From Rs1 sp036960485 (GTDB lineage: Bacteria; Pseudomonadota; Gammaproteobacteria; Pseudomonadales; Balneatricaceae): a DNA stretch of 64,000 nucleotides. Both the position numbers and the translations under genes were made by a program. Below, in pieces: positions 54,296 through 63,681 of the stretch. The notes under the pieces were generated by a model. It saw nothing but the letters and a program-made list of their open reading frames with translations, did not search any database and had not been told where the DNA came from. The first letter of the stretch is position 1. Each line of letters opens with the position of its first letter. The stretch lies in NCBI GenBank assembly GCA_036960485.1, contig JBALXS010000010.1, forward strand, positions 1 through 64,000. Direction: 5' to 3'.

Positions 54296-54490
54296 GTGAA
54301 TATCTCTGGGTTGCTCAGCAAGTGCGTAGAACAGCATTATTGACTGTTTCTTTCAAGCTAAAATAAAAAGGCGCGTATTATAAGGGATTGAGCGGCAACA
54401 TTGTGAATTATTTTGCTTTAATTATGGATGGCGATAAAGAGAGCTAGTGAGAGCTAAATAAAAGGTGTTTAAATCAGGTAGAAATGGGCC

Positions 54491-54520
54491 AAAAAAAACC
54501 GAATCTCAAGGGAGATTCGG
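54491..54520 (-). terminator. Terminator of the ART-like gene
   Basis: On the minus strand CCGAATCTC-CCTT-GAGATTCGG is followed by TTTTTTTT: a 9-bp stem and T-run, about 110 bp past the stop of the gene at 54632. Confidence 0.9.
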
Positions 54521-54631
54521 CAAACATCGAGGATGGAAAGGGTTTGAAATCAATTAGGTTGAGGTATCAAGTTAATGCTTTTATATATGTAGAGGCCTTA
54601 TGTAGAGACCATATGTATAGGCCAAATGCAA

Positions 54632-55195
54632 TTAGTCATTAAGCCGTTCTAAGTATGAAGCGGCTATATCTGTATTTATGTAAGCCATACCCAGTTTATT
54701 TAAGTATTCTAAACGGTCAGCTTGCATCAAATCTATTTCAGGTAGGTTCAAGCCATGCGCTTGATAAACCGCTGCTAAATTGAGCATAAAGTTTTCACCC
54801 TCCTTTAGCAGAAGCAAGCTTGCGGCGCCTACATCTGGTTTTACTTGTGCATTTAATGATTCAGGTAGTTTTACGCTAAATACTACAGGTAGTTCATTGC
54901 CTTCCACACGTACGCTGCGCTTTTTTACGGTTTGCTCTGCCCAGTAAAAAGCTAATGCTTTGCTTTGTGTTAAAAATAAGGGCTCGACCGACTCAGTGTA
55001 ATTATTACCGATGGTTGCCATGGTTTTTTTAGCGGCTTCGTTGAGCTGTGCATCGCCGGAGCGTTTTAAACCTTCTTTGTGGATAGAGTCAGCTAAAACG
55101 GATGAAGTGCCGTGATACCAGGTTTCACTCGCAATAAAACCTTGCTCGGTTAATAAGCCTTGAGCATCTTGCAGAAAAGTAGGTGTATTTGTCAT
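54632..55195 (-). CDS. Putative ADP-ribosyltransferase-fold protein
   Basis: 187 residues from ATG 55195 (an in-frame GTG at 55207 is possible; neither has a strong ribosome site). WYHGTSSVLADSIHKEGLKRSG (about 26-47) followed by PLFLTQSKALAFYWAEQT (about 73-90) and PVVFSVKLPE is the order of strand-helix blocks seen in PARP/KptA-like ADP-ribosyltransferase folds (HGTs...l..GL ... lT.s...A..yA). The catalytic final Glu is not clearly identifiable. Not a family I can name; no partner antitoxin is adjacent. Confidence 0.55.
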   Translation of the reverse strand: MTNTPTFLQDAQGLLTEQGFIASETWYHGTSSVLADSIHKEGLKRSGDAQLNEAAKKTMATIGNNYTESVEPLFLTQSKALAFYWAEQTVKKRSVRVEGNELPVVFSVKLPESLNAQVKPDVGAASLLLLKEGENFMLNLAAVYQAHGLNLPEIDLMQADRLEYLNKLGMAYINTDIAASYLERLND

Positions 55196-55346
55196 TATCA
55201 AAATCACTTATTAGTTTGCAACCCCAAGCAGGTTGAAGTTATTACGTTAAAACCTTGCTACTTTTGCATAGGAAGGGATGATAAATAAAGGTTATTACCA
55301 AAGCAGCGACTTATAGTTAATATAAGTGCTGCCATGGTGGCTATTA

Positions 55347-56945
55347 TTAGCCGAACTGGTTAGACGTGTTTTTCGCGCCGCCAGCTTTTAGAGCATTCTC
55401 ACCAGCAAAGTATTCTTTGTGATCATCACCCATGTCTGATCCAGACATGTTTTGGTGCTTAACACATGCGATACCTTGACGGATCTCTTTACGCTGTACA
55501 CCGGCTACGTAGCCCAACATGCCAGCATCACCGAAGTACTCTTTTGCCAGGTTATCAGTAGAAAGCGCGGCAGTGTGGTAAGTCGGTAAAGTGATCAAAT
55601 GGTGGAAGATGTTCGCTTCACGGGCAGTATCTGATTGGAAAGTACGAATCTTTTCATCAGCGCGAGCAGATAGTTCAGTTTCGTCGTACTGCGCACTCAT
55701 CAAATTAGCACGTTCGTATGAAGAAACATCTTCACCTGCTTCTACCATTGCATCGAATGTTTGTTGACGAAAGTTTAGCGTCCAGTTGAACGATGGGCTG
55801 TTGTTGTAAACCAGCTTCGCATCAGGAATTTCTTTGCGCACTTCGTTCATCATGCTGGCGATGTCTTGCACGCTTGGTGTGGCCGTTTCGATCCAAAGAA
55901 GATCGGCACCTGCTTTAAGGGCTTCGATACTGTCAAATACACAGCGCTCTTCACCCGTACCTTGGCGGAACTGATATAGGCCAGAAGGAAGGCGCTTAGG
56001 ACGCACAAGCTTACCATTGCGGTTAAAGCACACATCGCCTTCAGCCATGTCAGCTACGTCAATTTCTTCAACATCTAGGAAAGCGTTGTATTGATCGCCT
56101 TGATCGCCAGGCTCTTTCACGACAGCGATTTCTTTAGTAAGACCCGCACCTTCTGAATCGGTACGTGAAACGATAACGCCGTTGTCGACACCTAGTTCTA
56201 AGAAAGCGTAACGTAATGCGCGAATTTTAGAATGAAAATCAGCGTGAGGTACAGTTACTTTGCCATCCTGGTGTCCGCATTGCTTTTCATCGGCCACTTG
56301 GTTTTCGATTTGCAATGCACAAGCACCAGCTTCGATCATTTGCTTCGCCATGATGTAGGTGGCTTCTGCATTACCAAAACCTGCATCAATATCAGCAATG
56401 ATAGGTACTACGTGGGTTACATGATTATCGATTTGATCTTGGATGCTAGCTTGTGCAGCGCTATCGCCAGCTTCACGAGCTGCATCTAGGCCACGAAACA
56501 AGCCGCCTAGTTCACGAGCATCTGCTTGGCGTAAAAAGGTGTAAAGCTCTTCTACTAAGCTAGCAACGGTGGTTTTTTCATGCATAGATTGGTCAGGTAA
56601 AGGACCGAAATCAGAACGCAGTGCAGCAACCATCCAGCCAGATAAGTATAAGTAGCGACGATCTGTTTGGCCGTTGAAATGTTTCTTAATAGAAATCATC
56701 TTTTGTTGGCCGATAAAACCGTGCCAGCAACCTAGAGACTGAGTGTACTTGGTTTTGTCAGTGTCGAACTCTGCCATGTCGGCACGCATTACGTCAGCTG
56801 TGTATTTAGCAATATCTAGCCCAGTCTTAAAACGATTTTGCGTTCTCATGCGAGCGACTGATTCTGGATTGATTGCCTGCCAGCTGTTCCCATTACTTTC
56901 TTTTAGATTTGAAACAGTATCGATATCTTGCATGTATTGTGACAT
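55347..56945 (-). CDS. aceA: Isocitrate lyase
   Basis: 532 residues, the long Pseudomonas-type form. KQCGH at 221-225 with catalytic Cys 223, NNSPSFNW near the end of the barrel, and IADIDAGFGN near 183-192. Cleaves isocitrate to succinate and glyoxylate (glyoxylate shunt). The malate synthase gene is not adjacent. Two RpiR-family-type palindromes lie 202-252 bp upstream of the start. Confidence 0.96.
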   Translation of the reverse strand: MSQYMQDIDTVSNLKESNGNSWQAINPESVARMRTQNRFKTGLDIAKYTADVMRADMAEFDTDKTKYTQSLGCWHGFIGQQKMISIKKHFNGQTDRRYLYLSGWMVAALRSDFGPLPDQSMHEKTTVASLVEELYTFLRQADARELGGLFRGLDAAREAGDSAAQASIQDQIDNHVTHVVPIIADIDAGFGNAEATYIMAKQMIEAGACALQIENQVADEKQCGHQDGKVTVPHADFHSKIRALRYAFLELGVDNGVIVSRTDSEGAGLTKEIAVVKEPGDQGDQYNAFLDVEEIDVADMAEGDVCFNRNGKLVRPKRLPSGLYQFRQGTGEERCVFDSIEALKAGADLLWIETATPSVQDIASMMNEVRKEIPDAKLVYNNSPSFNWTLNFRQQTFDAMVEAGEDVSSYERANLMSAQYDETELSARADEKIRTFQSDTAREANIFHHLITLPTYHTAALSTDNLAKEYFGDAGMLGYVAGVQRKEIRQGIACVKHQNMSGSDMGDDHKEYFAGENALKAGGAKNTSNQFG

Positions 56946-57146
56946 TGAGTTGGTCCTTTTTACTGAAGTGTATTGTTATATGATTTCTGTTTTTAAACTT
57001 ATGCAGCGCAGCTATGACAATTTAAAAAGTAGCGCTAAAAATGAGATAAGTTTGCAAACAATCATCTATATCCCTCTTGGGGTGAGCAGATAATGCATTC
57101 TTTATAAGCATGTAGTCAACGCTACGCCCCGTGGTATAAGGGGTTG

Positions 57147-57161
57147 TGTAGTTGTACTACA
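57147..57161. promoter_or_regulatory. HexR/RccR-like operator 1 upstream of aceA
   Basis: TGTAGTTGTACTACA, a perfect 15-bp inverted repeat of TGTAGT. RpiR-family regulators of central carbon genes (HexR, RccR) bind TTGTAAT/TGTAGT palindromes with 3-bp centres and control the glyoxylate shunt in related bacteria. Confidence 0.65.
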
Positions 57162-57180
57162 AAAAAATAGCTAATTTGAG

Positions 57181-57197
57181 TTGTAAAAAAACTACAA
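57181..57197. promoter_or_regulatory. HexR/RccR-like operator 2 upstream of aceA
   Basis: TTGTAAAAAAACTACAA, 17 bp with TTGTA/TACAA ends as in HexR sites, centred 35 bp from operator 1, suggesting cooperative binding of two dimers. Confidence 0.6.
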
Positions 57198-57486
57198 GAA
57201 TTTTAAACGCACTATCACGCTATGCTTGGTTGCTAGCGCGATAAGGGTAAAATAAGGGCTGATCTTGAGGAAATAAGAGATTGAGGAATAAAAACTACAT
57301 GAATAAAATTGTTTGTAAAAACTAATGTAATGAAATAATTTCATATAAATAAACCACTACATTTCGAAAGACTGATGGATATTCAGCAAAATTGGTTAGG
57401 AGCTCTTCGCCAGAGCAGCTGGTTTTGGTAAACTGGCTAAAAGAGCGTGCTTATTGAATCAACATCAACTGCTGTATCACGCAGTA

Positions 57487-58155
57487 TTAAGAATCGGTTT
57501 TGGCTTGTTGCAAAATAGCCATGTTGTATTGCTGAACGCGCTGGTTGCGCTCGTAGCTTGCATAGCCGTTTAAACAGCACAGTAAGATGTAAGCAAAGAT
57601 AGCCCCAGCCCATAAGAATTGATTGATGTCTAGCAGTATAAACAGTATCGGATAGCCAGTAATTAAGCCGCTGCACAGGTAAAAGTTGAACTTAAAAGTG
57701 AATTTTAGTGGTTTTTTAGTAGAGGCATTACGTTTCGTGGAACGTAAAATCCACAAACTTACCAAGCTAATTGCAAGGCCGAGCCAGGGAATCATTAGTA
57801 GGAATGATTCTTGTAGTCCTCGCAAGTAAGGCATCTGTTGTAATGCTTTGGGGTAGAGTAAAGCTAGGTGGTTCTCGTGAGGGTTGTCATGATCGCTTTG
57901 ATGGCTGATAAGAACGGGGTGGCAAGGGAGGTTTTGGTCTACATAAAGGTATAATTCATCATGCAAATTTGCGATGAATTGAGTGGGCACGACGCACAAA
58001 CTAACCTGTTGCACTGTTGTTGATGCAGATTTGGGTTGTATCAAAATGGCGGGTGTTGAATGGGTGCCGCAAATTTTAACAACGTGTATTGGCTGCTTTA
58101 TTAATTTTGGCTCAGGCACAGGCGCAGATAAAGGTTTAGAAGGGGTATTCGTCAT
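57487..58155 (-). CDS. Membrane protein of unknown function
   Basis: 222 residues. An N-terminal soluble half with Cys residues (VKICGTHSTP, VSLCVVPTQF) is followed by four hydrophobic segments: two near 115-135, then about 158-172 and 178-195. No family recognised. A signal peptide is not visible; the first 110 residues probably lie outside or in the cytosol next to the membrane. It reads in the opposite direction to yhhQ. Confidence 0.6.
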   Translation of the reverse strand: MTNTPSKPLSAPVPEPKLIKQPIHVVKICGTHSTPAILIQPKSASTTVQQVSLCVVPTQFIANLHDELYLYVDQNLPCHPVLISHQSDHDNPHENHLALLYPKALQQMPYLRGLQESFLLMIPWLGLAISLVSLWILRSTKRNASTKKPLKFTFKFNFYLCSGLITGYPILFILLDINQFLWAGAIFAYILLCCLNGYASYERNQRVQQYNMAILQQAKTDS

Positions 58156-58385
58156 GGGTGTTATCTGGTTTCTTATATTGAGTAAGCTAGTTTAGCAAAA
58201 CCCTAGTGATCTGAAAGCAAAGATGTTTGTTATATAAAGAGAGGAAGCAGAATAGTGGATTTAAATGCAGATGGTGGTGCTAGCCAAGAGCATTAATTGG
58301 TATTTATAATTTAAAGCTTGAATAGATTTAATAACAGTGTATTATTTCGCTCCGAATTAGAGTGTAGTTGCTTTAATCACTAAAT

Positions 58386-58416
58386 ATGGGTTCCCTCACC
58401 CCCATCGATAAAAAGG
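58386..58416 (+). promoter_or_regulatory. preQ1-I type riboswitch controlling yhhQ
   Basis: ATGGG (58386-58390) and CCCAT (58401-58405) form stem P1 around loop TTCCCTCACC; the tail CGATAAAAAGG (58406-58416) is A-rich and its GG can pair with the CC of the loop to close the H-type pseudoknot of preQ1-I aptamers. The GG lies in AAAAAGG, the ribosome site of yhhQ (ATG 58424), so ligand binding would hide it: a translational off-switch. The downstream gene, a queuosine-precursor transporter, is the expected target. Confidence 0.8.
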
Positions 58417-58423
58417 TTATCAT

Positions 58424-59089
58424 ATGAATATATCATCCATTCAAACAAAACGTTTGATGCTAATTGTTGGCGCGTTCCACATCGCTATTATTGCCACGAG
58501 TAATTATCTGGTGCAATTGCCTTTCGAATTATTTGGCTTTCACACGACGTGGGGCGCTTTTAGTTTTCCGTTTGTATTTCTAGCAACTGATTTAACGGTT
58601 CGCTTATTTGGCTCGGCTATGGCTAGGCAAATAGTACTTAGAGTGATGTTGCCAGCGTTGCTTGTTTCCTATGTTGTTTCAGTGGTCGTGGTGAAAGGCG
58701 ATTATGTAGGGATGCAAGGGTTTAATGAATTTAATAGTTTTGTAGCGCGTATTGCCTTTGCCAGCTTTATTGCATACTTGTTCGGTCAGTTTTTAGATAT
58801 CAGTGTTTTTAATAAATTACGGACCGTGAAAAATTGGTGGCTAGCACCTGCTGTTTCAACTGTTGTAGGTAATTTAATAGATACTATGCTGTTTTTTGCG
58901 GTCGCTTTTTATGCCAGCGTTGATCCATTTATGGCGGCCAACTGGATGGAAATAGCGTGGGTTGATTACGCATTTAAGCTAATTATTAGCTTGGCTTTCT
59001 TCTTGCCTTTATACGGTGTTTTATTAAAGTGCTTAGCAGCTAAGCTGGTTGATTTAACACGAGAAGAGAAATCGGATCAGCCAGCATAA
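58424..59089 (+). CDS. yhhQ: Queuosine-precursor transporter YhhQ
   Basis: 221 residues, six to seven membrane helices. SNYLVQLPFELFGFHTTWGAFSFPFVFLATDLTVRLFG (about 27-64) is nearly the E. coli YhhQ sequence, and FVARIAFASFIAYLFGQFLDISVFNKLR (about 106-133) follows. It imports preQ0/preQ1 for queuosine-tRNA synthesis. The preQ1-I like RNA overlapping its ribosome site indicates feedback control by preQ1. Confidence 0.95.
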   Translation: MNISSIQTKRLMLIVGAFHIAIIATSNYLVQLPFELFGFHTTWGAFSFPFVFLATDLTVRLFGSAMARQIVLRVMLPALLVSYVVSVVVVKGDYVGMQGFNEFNSFVARIAFASFIAYLFGQFLDISVFNKLRTVKNWWLAPAVSTVVGNLIDTMLFFAVAFYASVDPFMAANWMEIAWVDYAFKLIISLAFFLPLYGVLLKCLAAKLVDLTREEKSDQPA

Positions 59090-59348
59090 GACAGTTGCTT
59101 TAAAATATTTGCTAATACATGCCAGATCAGCCTGTTCTCGGGCGGTTTCTTATAAGGCTGGTGTGTGTTGGCGATATGTATTAAGATTTTTCAGTAAGTT
59201 TATAAGTACTAATTCCTCGTTTTTCTCAATAGTCCTCTTTTTCTGCCTCTGTCGCTAACATCTGTGCACAATTGAAGTTACAATTATTTAAGTTGTATTT
59301 TTAAAAATTAATTAAATTCAATATTGTAATTGTTCAAGGTGTCTTTTT

Positions 59349-60041
59349 ATGTCAATCAAGAAAGTAGCAAGTAAGCAAGTGAGTGGTCTTAGAAAAGCGC
59401 TGGTAAGCGTTATGCTTTTAAGCTCAGCTTTAAGTGTAGGTAGCGTGTTTGCGGCAAACGAGAGTATTGCGCTGCAAAATATTGATAAGTTTATCGCCAG
59501 TGAAAAAGTAGATAAAGGCAATAGTAATTGGAAGTTGAGTCTTAATAAGCCGCCTTTGCAGCAGTTCACGCAAGGTAAGCAGTATATTTGGAAACTAAAG
59601 ACGACTGAAGGTGATATTGAAATCAACCTGTTACCAAAAACAGCGCCGATGCATGTCTCTAGCACCATGTATTTAACGCGTTTAGGTTTTTATGACAATA
59701 TCGTGTTCCATCGTGTTATCCAAGGATTTATGGCACAAGGTGGTGACCCTACCGGTACTGGCCGTAATGGTCCTGGTTATACATACGATGGTGAGTTTAG
59801 CGGCACTGTGCAGCATAACAAACCTGGTTTGTTGAGCATGGCCAACGCGGGTCCAGGTACAGATGGTAGCCAGTTTTTCCTTACTTTTGTCCCGACCGGC
59901 TGGTTAGATGGCAAGCACACTATCTTTGGAGAAGTGACTAAAGGGATGGGCGTTGTTAAAGTGTTAGAAAGCTTTGGCAGTAAGTCTGGTAAAACGTCGA
60001 AGAATCTTTCGATCTTAAAAGCGACCATTGAAGTAAGGTAG
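59349..60041 (+). CDS. Periplasmic cyclophilin-type peptidyl-prolyl isomerase
   Basis: 230 residues with a signal peptide (MLLSSALSVGSVFAA, cleavage about residue 36). FHRVIQGFMAQGGDPTGTGRNGPG (about 117-140), GLLSMANAGPGTDGSQFFLT and LDGKHTIFGEV are cyclophilin motifs with the catalytic Arg of FHR. A 35-residue linker follows the signal peptide. It isomerises X-Pro bonds of exported proteins. GGTGTCTTTTT lies before the ATG, a weak ribosome site. Confidence 0.94.
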   Translation: MSIKKVASKQVSGLRKALVSVMLLSSALSVGSVFAANESIALQNIDKFIASEKVDKGNSNWKLSLNKPPLQQFTQGKQYIWKLKTTEGDIEINLLPKTAPMHVSSTMYLTRLGFYDNIVFHRVIQGFMAQGGDPTGTGRNGPGYTYDGEFSGTVQHNKPGLLSMANAGPGTDGSQFFLTFVPTGWLDGKHTIFGEVTKGMGVVKVLESFGSKSGKTSKNLSILKATIEVR

Positions 60042-60068
60042 TATTGCCTTATATATCAATCCATAACA

Positions 60069-60105
60069 CTCACTAAAATAGCTTGCTAAGTGCTATTTTA
60101 GTGAG
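60069..60105. terminator. Large hairpin between cyclophilin and bkd genes
   Basis: CTCACTAAAATAGC (60069-60082) and GCTATTTTAGTGAG (60092-60105) form a perfect 14-bp stem with a 9-base loop between two convergent genes. There is no long T-run, so it may be a weak terminator or an RNA-stabilising element. Confidence 0.75.
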
Positions 60106-60142
60106 GATTTATCGATAGCTCAAACCTTCTATTACTACCTCT

Positions 60143-61408
60143 CTATACGAAAATAGCCCCTGGGTTTTCCAGTAATTTTTTCAATGCTTGTATTAATAAA
60201 GCACCATCGTATCCATCCACTATTCTGTGATCAAAAGATGCAGATAAATTCATCATCGTACGAATTTCTATTTGGCCATTGATAACCATTGGGCGCTGCT
60301 GCATTTTATTAATGCCGATAATGGTCGTTTCAGGTGCATTGATGATCGGCGTTGTTGCTATACCGCCAATTGCACCTAAGCTGGTAATAGTAATGGTTGA
60401 GCCTGTTAGTTGTGCAGAATTTGCTTTTCCAGCGCGGGTAAGAGCTGTTAGCTGTGCTAATTGTGCAGCGCTTTGCCAAAGATCTAACGTGTCACTATTT
60501 TTAATAACCGGTACCATTAACCCTTGATCTGTCATGGTAGCAATACCAATATGCACGGCGTTGTATTGGGTTAATATTTCATCTTGGTCGTTATAGAGAG
60601 CATTACAGTGTGGGAAGTCGGCTAATACTTTAACCAAAGCTTGCATGATGAATGGCAGAATTGTTAATTTACTTTGCGTGTCTTTACGTTGTGTATTGAG
60701 ATGTTTACGCAGTGTCTCTAGAGCACTTAAATCTATTTCTTCAATGTATGAGTAATGCGGCACGTTACGCTTGGTTTGTTGCATGCGTTGCGCTATGACT
60801 TTGCGTAAACCTTTTATTTTAATCGCGGTGGTGTTGGTGTTATGCAGAGTATTTGTAGTCTCGTGCGCTGTGGTTGAGCTGACTTGCTGTGCACCATTGT
60901 CGATAAAATTAGTAAGGTCGCTGTTGTTTATACGGCCACTATGGCCAGTACCTGACACTAAGGTTAAATCAATGCCTTTTTGCCTCGCGTGTTTTCTAAC
61001 TGAAGGGGAGGTTAGTACGAGCGAATTAAGGATTGTTTTAAGTGCTTTATCTGGTTTATGGTTTACTGACGCTGCAGCAGGTATATAAACCGCATCGTTG
61101 GTGGATGTAGGATTCACAGATAAGGTTTCTAAGGGGGTGTTATTTACAGCATCAAGGCTTTGCGAATTTTGTGTTACAAAGAGAATAAGCTCGCTGCCCA
61201 CTGGAATCTCAATTCCTTCATCACAGGCAAGCTTCTCAACCGTGCCGCTGACAGGAGAGGTGACTTCAACTACTGCTTTATCTGTCATTACATCAACAAT
61301 ATGCTGATCCTCAGCTACTTTGTCACCTACTTTTACGTGCCATTGCACAATTTCAGAAACGACAATGCCTTCACCTAAATCCGGCAGTTTAAAACTAAAA
61401 TGGCTCAT
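60143..61408 (-). CDS. bkdB: Branched-chain 2-oxoacid dehydrogenase E2
   Basis: 421 residues from ATG 61408 (GGAGAG 7-12 nt upstream). Lipoyl domain with VMTDKAVVEV (lipoylated Lys near 45), E1/E3-binding domain SPSVRKHARQKGIDL...GHSGRI (about 140-170), and a catalytic domain ending SFDHRIVDGYDGA (HxxxDG). Its start overlaps the E1beta stop as TAATG, so translation is coupled. Transfers branched-chain acyl groups to CoA. The E3 subunit is not in the window. Confidence 0.92.
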   Translation of the reverse strand: MSHFSFKLPDLGEGIVVSEIVQWHVKVGDKVAEDQHIVDVMTDKAVVEVTSPVSGTVEKLACDEGIEIPVGSELILFVTQNSQSLDAVNNTPLETLSVNPTSTNDAVYIPAAASVNHKPDKALKTILNSLVLTSPSVRKHARQKGIDLTLVSGTGHSGRINNSDLTNFIDNGAQQVSSTTAHETTNTLHNTNTTAIKIKGLRKVIAQRMQQTKRNVPHYSYIEEIDLSALETLRKHLNTQRKDTQSKLTILPFIMQALVKVLADFPHCNALYNDQDEILTQYNAVHIGIATMTDQGLMVPVIKNSDTLDLWQSAAQLAQLTALTRAGKANSAQLTGSTITITSLGAIGGIATTPIINAPETTIIGINKMQQRPMVINGQIEIRTMMNLSASFDHRIVDGYDGALLIQALKKLLENPGAIFV

Positions 61409-62424
61409 TAGTTGCTCTCCAAAGTGCGTGTCATAGCGTCGGTGATCCGTTTTTGACTGGGAAAATATTGCCATTCAAAGGCATGCGGGTAAGGAGTATC
61501 CCAGCCAGTCACTCTTTCAATGGGAGCTTTTAAGTGCCAAAAACAATGCTCTTGTACTTGGGAGAGGATTTCTGCGCCAAAGCCACTGGTTAGTGTCGCT
61601 TCATGCACAATCACGCAGCGGCCAGTTTTTTTAACGGATGCCTTAATAGTTTCGATATCTAGTGGTATTAAGGTGCGAATATCAATCAGTTCAGCGTTAA
61701 TTTGGCTATTATTGATAGCGCCTTGTGCGACATGCACCATATTTCCATAGGTGATAATCGTAACATCATCACCACTTTGCAGTACCGAGGCTTTACCTAT
61801 CTCTATGCTGTAATGCTCTTCTGGAACTTCACCTAAGGGATGAGTGTTCCAAGCACTCGCCGCTTGTTGATGATTACCATCAAAAGGGCCGTTATAAATA
61901 CGTTTAGGTTCGAAAAAAATAACGGGATCATTAGATTCAATCGCCGCGGTTAATAGCCCTTTTGCATCATAAGGGTTAGAGGGCATTACAGTTTTTAAGC
62001 CACAAGCATGCGTAAAAAAAGCTTCAGGGCTTTGAGAGTGAGTTTGCCCGCCGCGAATACCTCCGCCGCACGGAGTACGAATTACGATAGGCGCAAAATA
62101 TTCGCCGCCACTGCGATGGCGAAGCCTTGCGAGTTCAGAAACAATTTGATCAACCGCAGGGTAGATGTAGTCGGAAAATTGTATTTCAACAATTGGCCGC
62201 AAGCCATTTACACCCATACCTATCGCAACTCCCATAATACCACCTTCAGCAATGGGCATGTCTAAAGCACGATGCGCGCCGTATTTTTTATATAAACCGT
62301 CAGTACAGCGAAATACACCACCAAAATAGCCTACATCTTCGCCCATAACTAGTACGTTTTGGTCGAGTTCCATGCAGCTGTCCATAGCGGAGTTAAGTGC
62401 CTGTATCATATTCATTTTAGCCAT
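61408..62424 (-). CDS. bkdA2: Branched-chain 2-oxoacid dehydrogenase E1 beta
   Basis: 338 residues. NVLVMGEDVGYFGGVFRCTDGLYKKYG (about 23-49), DMPIAEGGIMGVAIGMG and IRTPCGGGIRGGQTHSQSPEAFF are E1beta motifs; YTYPH-like GWDTPYPHAFEW near the end. With E1alpha it decarboxylates 2-oxoisovalerate and relatives using thiamine diphosphate. Second gene of the operon. Confidence 0.93.
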   Translation of the reverse strand: MAKMNMIQALNSAMDSCMELDQNVLVMGEDVGYFGGVFRCTDGLYKKYGAHRALDMPIAEGGIMGVAIGMGVNGLRPIVEIQFSDYIYPAVDQIVSELARLRHRSGGEYFAPIVIRTPCGGGIRGGQTHSQSPEAFFTHACGLKTVMPSNPYDAKGLLTAAIESNDPVIFFEPKRIYNGPFDGNHQQAASAWNTHPLGEVPEEHYSIEIGKASVLQSGDDVTIITYGNMVHVAQGAINNSQINAELIDIRTLIPLDIETIKASVKKTGRCVIVHEATLTSGFGAEILSQVQEHCFWHLKAPIERVTGWDTPYPHAFEWQYFPSQKRITDAMTRTLESN

Positions 62425-62427
62425 GAG

Positions 62428-63681
62428 TTATGCCTCCTCTATCTGCTGACTTTGGTTGATTAAATGCGTGGGTGTTTGTTCAAATACATCGTCAAACATA
62501 GATGCAAGCGGCCAGTGAGGGCCGTTATCAAGAGAGCCTTGTGCTAAAGCTTCTTTCCAGTCTCGGGTAACACTTTGCTCTAGTGATTGTGCTAATGCGC
62601 TGTGTTGATTTTCATCCCACGCACCTATGGCAATTAAATGATTTTTTAAGCGCTCAATGGGATCGCCTAATGGCCAGTATTTGGCTTCATCTTTGCCGCG
62701 ATAAGCATCGGGATTGTCGCTGGTTGAATGGCCTTCAGTACGATAGGTATAAAGCTCGATAAACGTAGGGCCGCCTCCTTGGCGTGCACGCTGTGCTGCC
62801 CATTGGGTGACGGCGTATACGGCTAGAAAGTCATTTCCATCGACTCGGATACCAGGAATGCTAAAGCCAATGCTACGCGCAGCAAAGGTGGTGCCAGCGC
62901 TAGCGAATGATTGTGGAGTAGAAATAGCCCATTGATTGTTAACCACATTGAGTATAACGGGGGCTTTGTAAGTTGAGCTAAAGACCAGTGCATGGTATAC
63001 ATCAGCTGCCGCTGTAGTGCCATCACCGACCCAAGAGGCCGCGATGTTATCCTCGCCTTTATATGCAGAAGCCATTGCCCAGCCCACTGCTTGAGAGTAT
63101 TGCGTGGCCAAATTTCCTGAAATAGAAAAGAAATTGTGTTTTTTAGCGCTATACATAATCGGCATTTGCCGGCCTTTAAGGTTATCTTTCGCATTCGAAA
63201 GGCACTGGCTCATTAAATCAACTACATTGTGATCGCGTGCAAACAATAAGCCTTGTTGGCGATAACTCGGAAATAGCATGTCGCTATTTTTAAGTGCCAT
63301 GCCTTGAGCAATAGAAACGGCTTCTTCACCGGTGGATTTGATATAAAAAGACAGTTTCCCCTGACGCTGCATTTTGAACATGCGCTCATCAAATGCGCGC
63401 ACATGCATCATTTTTTTAAGGCCTAGTAATAACTTATCAGTGCTTAAGTCACTTATCCAAGGGCCTGCTGCTAAGTGATCATCGCCTAAAACTCGAACTA
63501 ACCCATAAGCCAAACTTTGCATGTCTATTGCATCGCTTAGAACATCGGGCTTAAAGCTTTCGCTTGGAGCAGGGGGTACTATATGAGAAAAATCTGGCGT
63601 TGTTTCTGGGCGCGAAGATGCTTTTGGCACAAACAGCTTCGATTTATAAAGGGTGTTATTTTCTTCAGTGTTTTTTTTCAT
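62428..63681 (-). CDS. bkdA1: Branched-chain 2-oxoacid dehydrogenase E1 alpha
   Basis: 417 residues from ATG 63681. MFKMQRQGKLSFYIKSTGEEAVSIAQ (about 99-124), the thiamine-diphosphate motif WVGDGTTAAADVYHALVFSSTYKAPVILNVVNNQWAIS and the phosphorylation-loop region YRTEGHSTSDNPDAYR are present. First gene of the bkd operon, with 3 bp to E1beta. Divergent from an Lrp-family gene that is a likely regulator. Confidence 0.93.
   Translation of the reverse strand: MKKNTEENNTLYKSKLFVPKASSRPETTPDFSHIVPPAPSESFKPDVLSDAIDMQSLAYGLVRVLGDDHLAAGPWISDLSTDKLLLGLKKMMHVRAFDERMFKMQRQGKLSFYIKSTGEEAVSIAQGMALKNSDMLFPSYRQQGLLFARDHNVVDLMSQCLSNAKDNLKGRQMPIMYSAKKHNFFSISGNLATQYSQAVGWAMASAYKGEDNIAASWVGDGTTAAADVYHALVFSSTYKAPVILNVVNNQWAISTPQSFASAGTTFAARSIGFSIPGIRVDGNDFLAVYAVTQWAAQRARQGGGPTFIELYTYRTEGHSTSDNPDAYRGKDEAKYWPLGDPIERLKNHLIAIGAWDENQHSALAQSLEQSVTRDWKEALAQGSLDNGPHWPLASMFDDVFEQTPTHLINQSQQIEEA

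Larger units (their letters stand above)
56946..57486. other. aceA promoter region
   Basis: 540 bp between aceA and the end of the membrane-protein gene. It contains the two palindromes at 57147 and 57181 (separate entries); beyond these I see no ORF or terminator. Confidence 0.5.
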
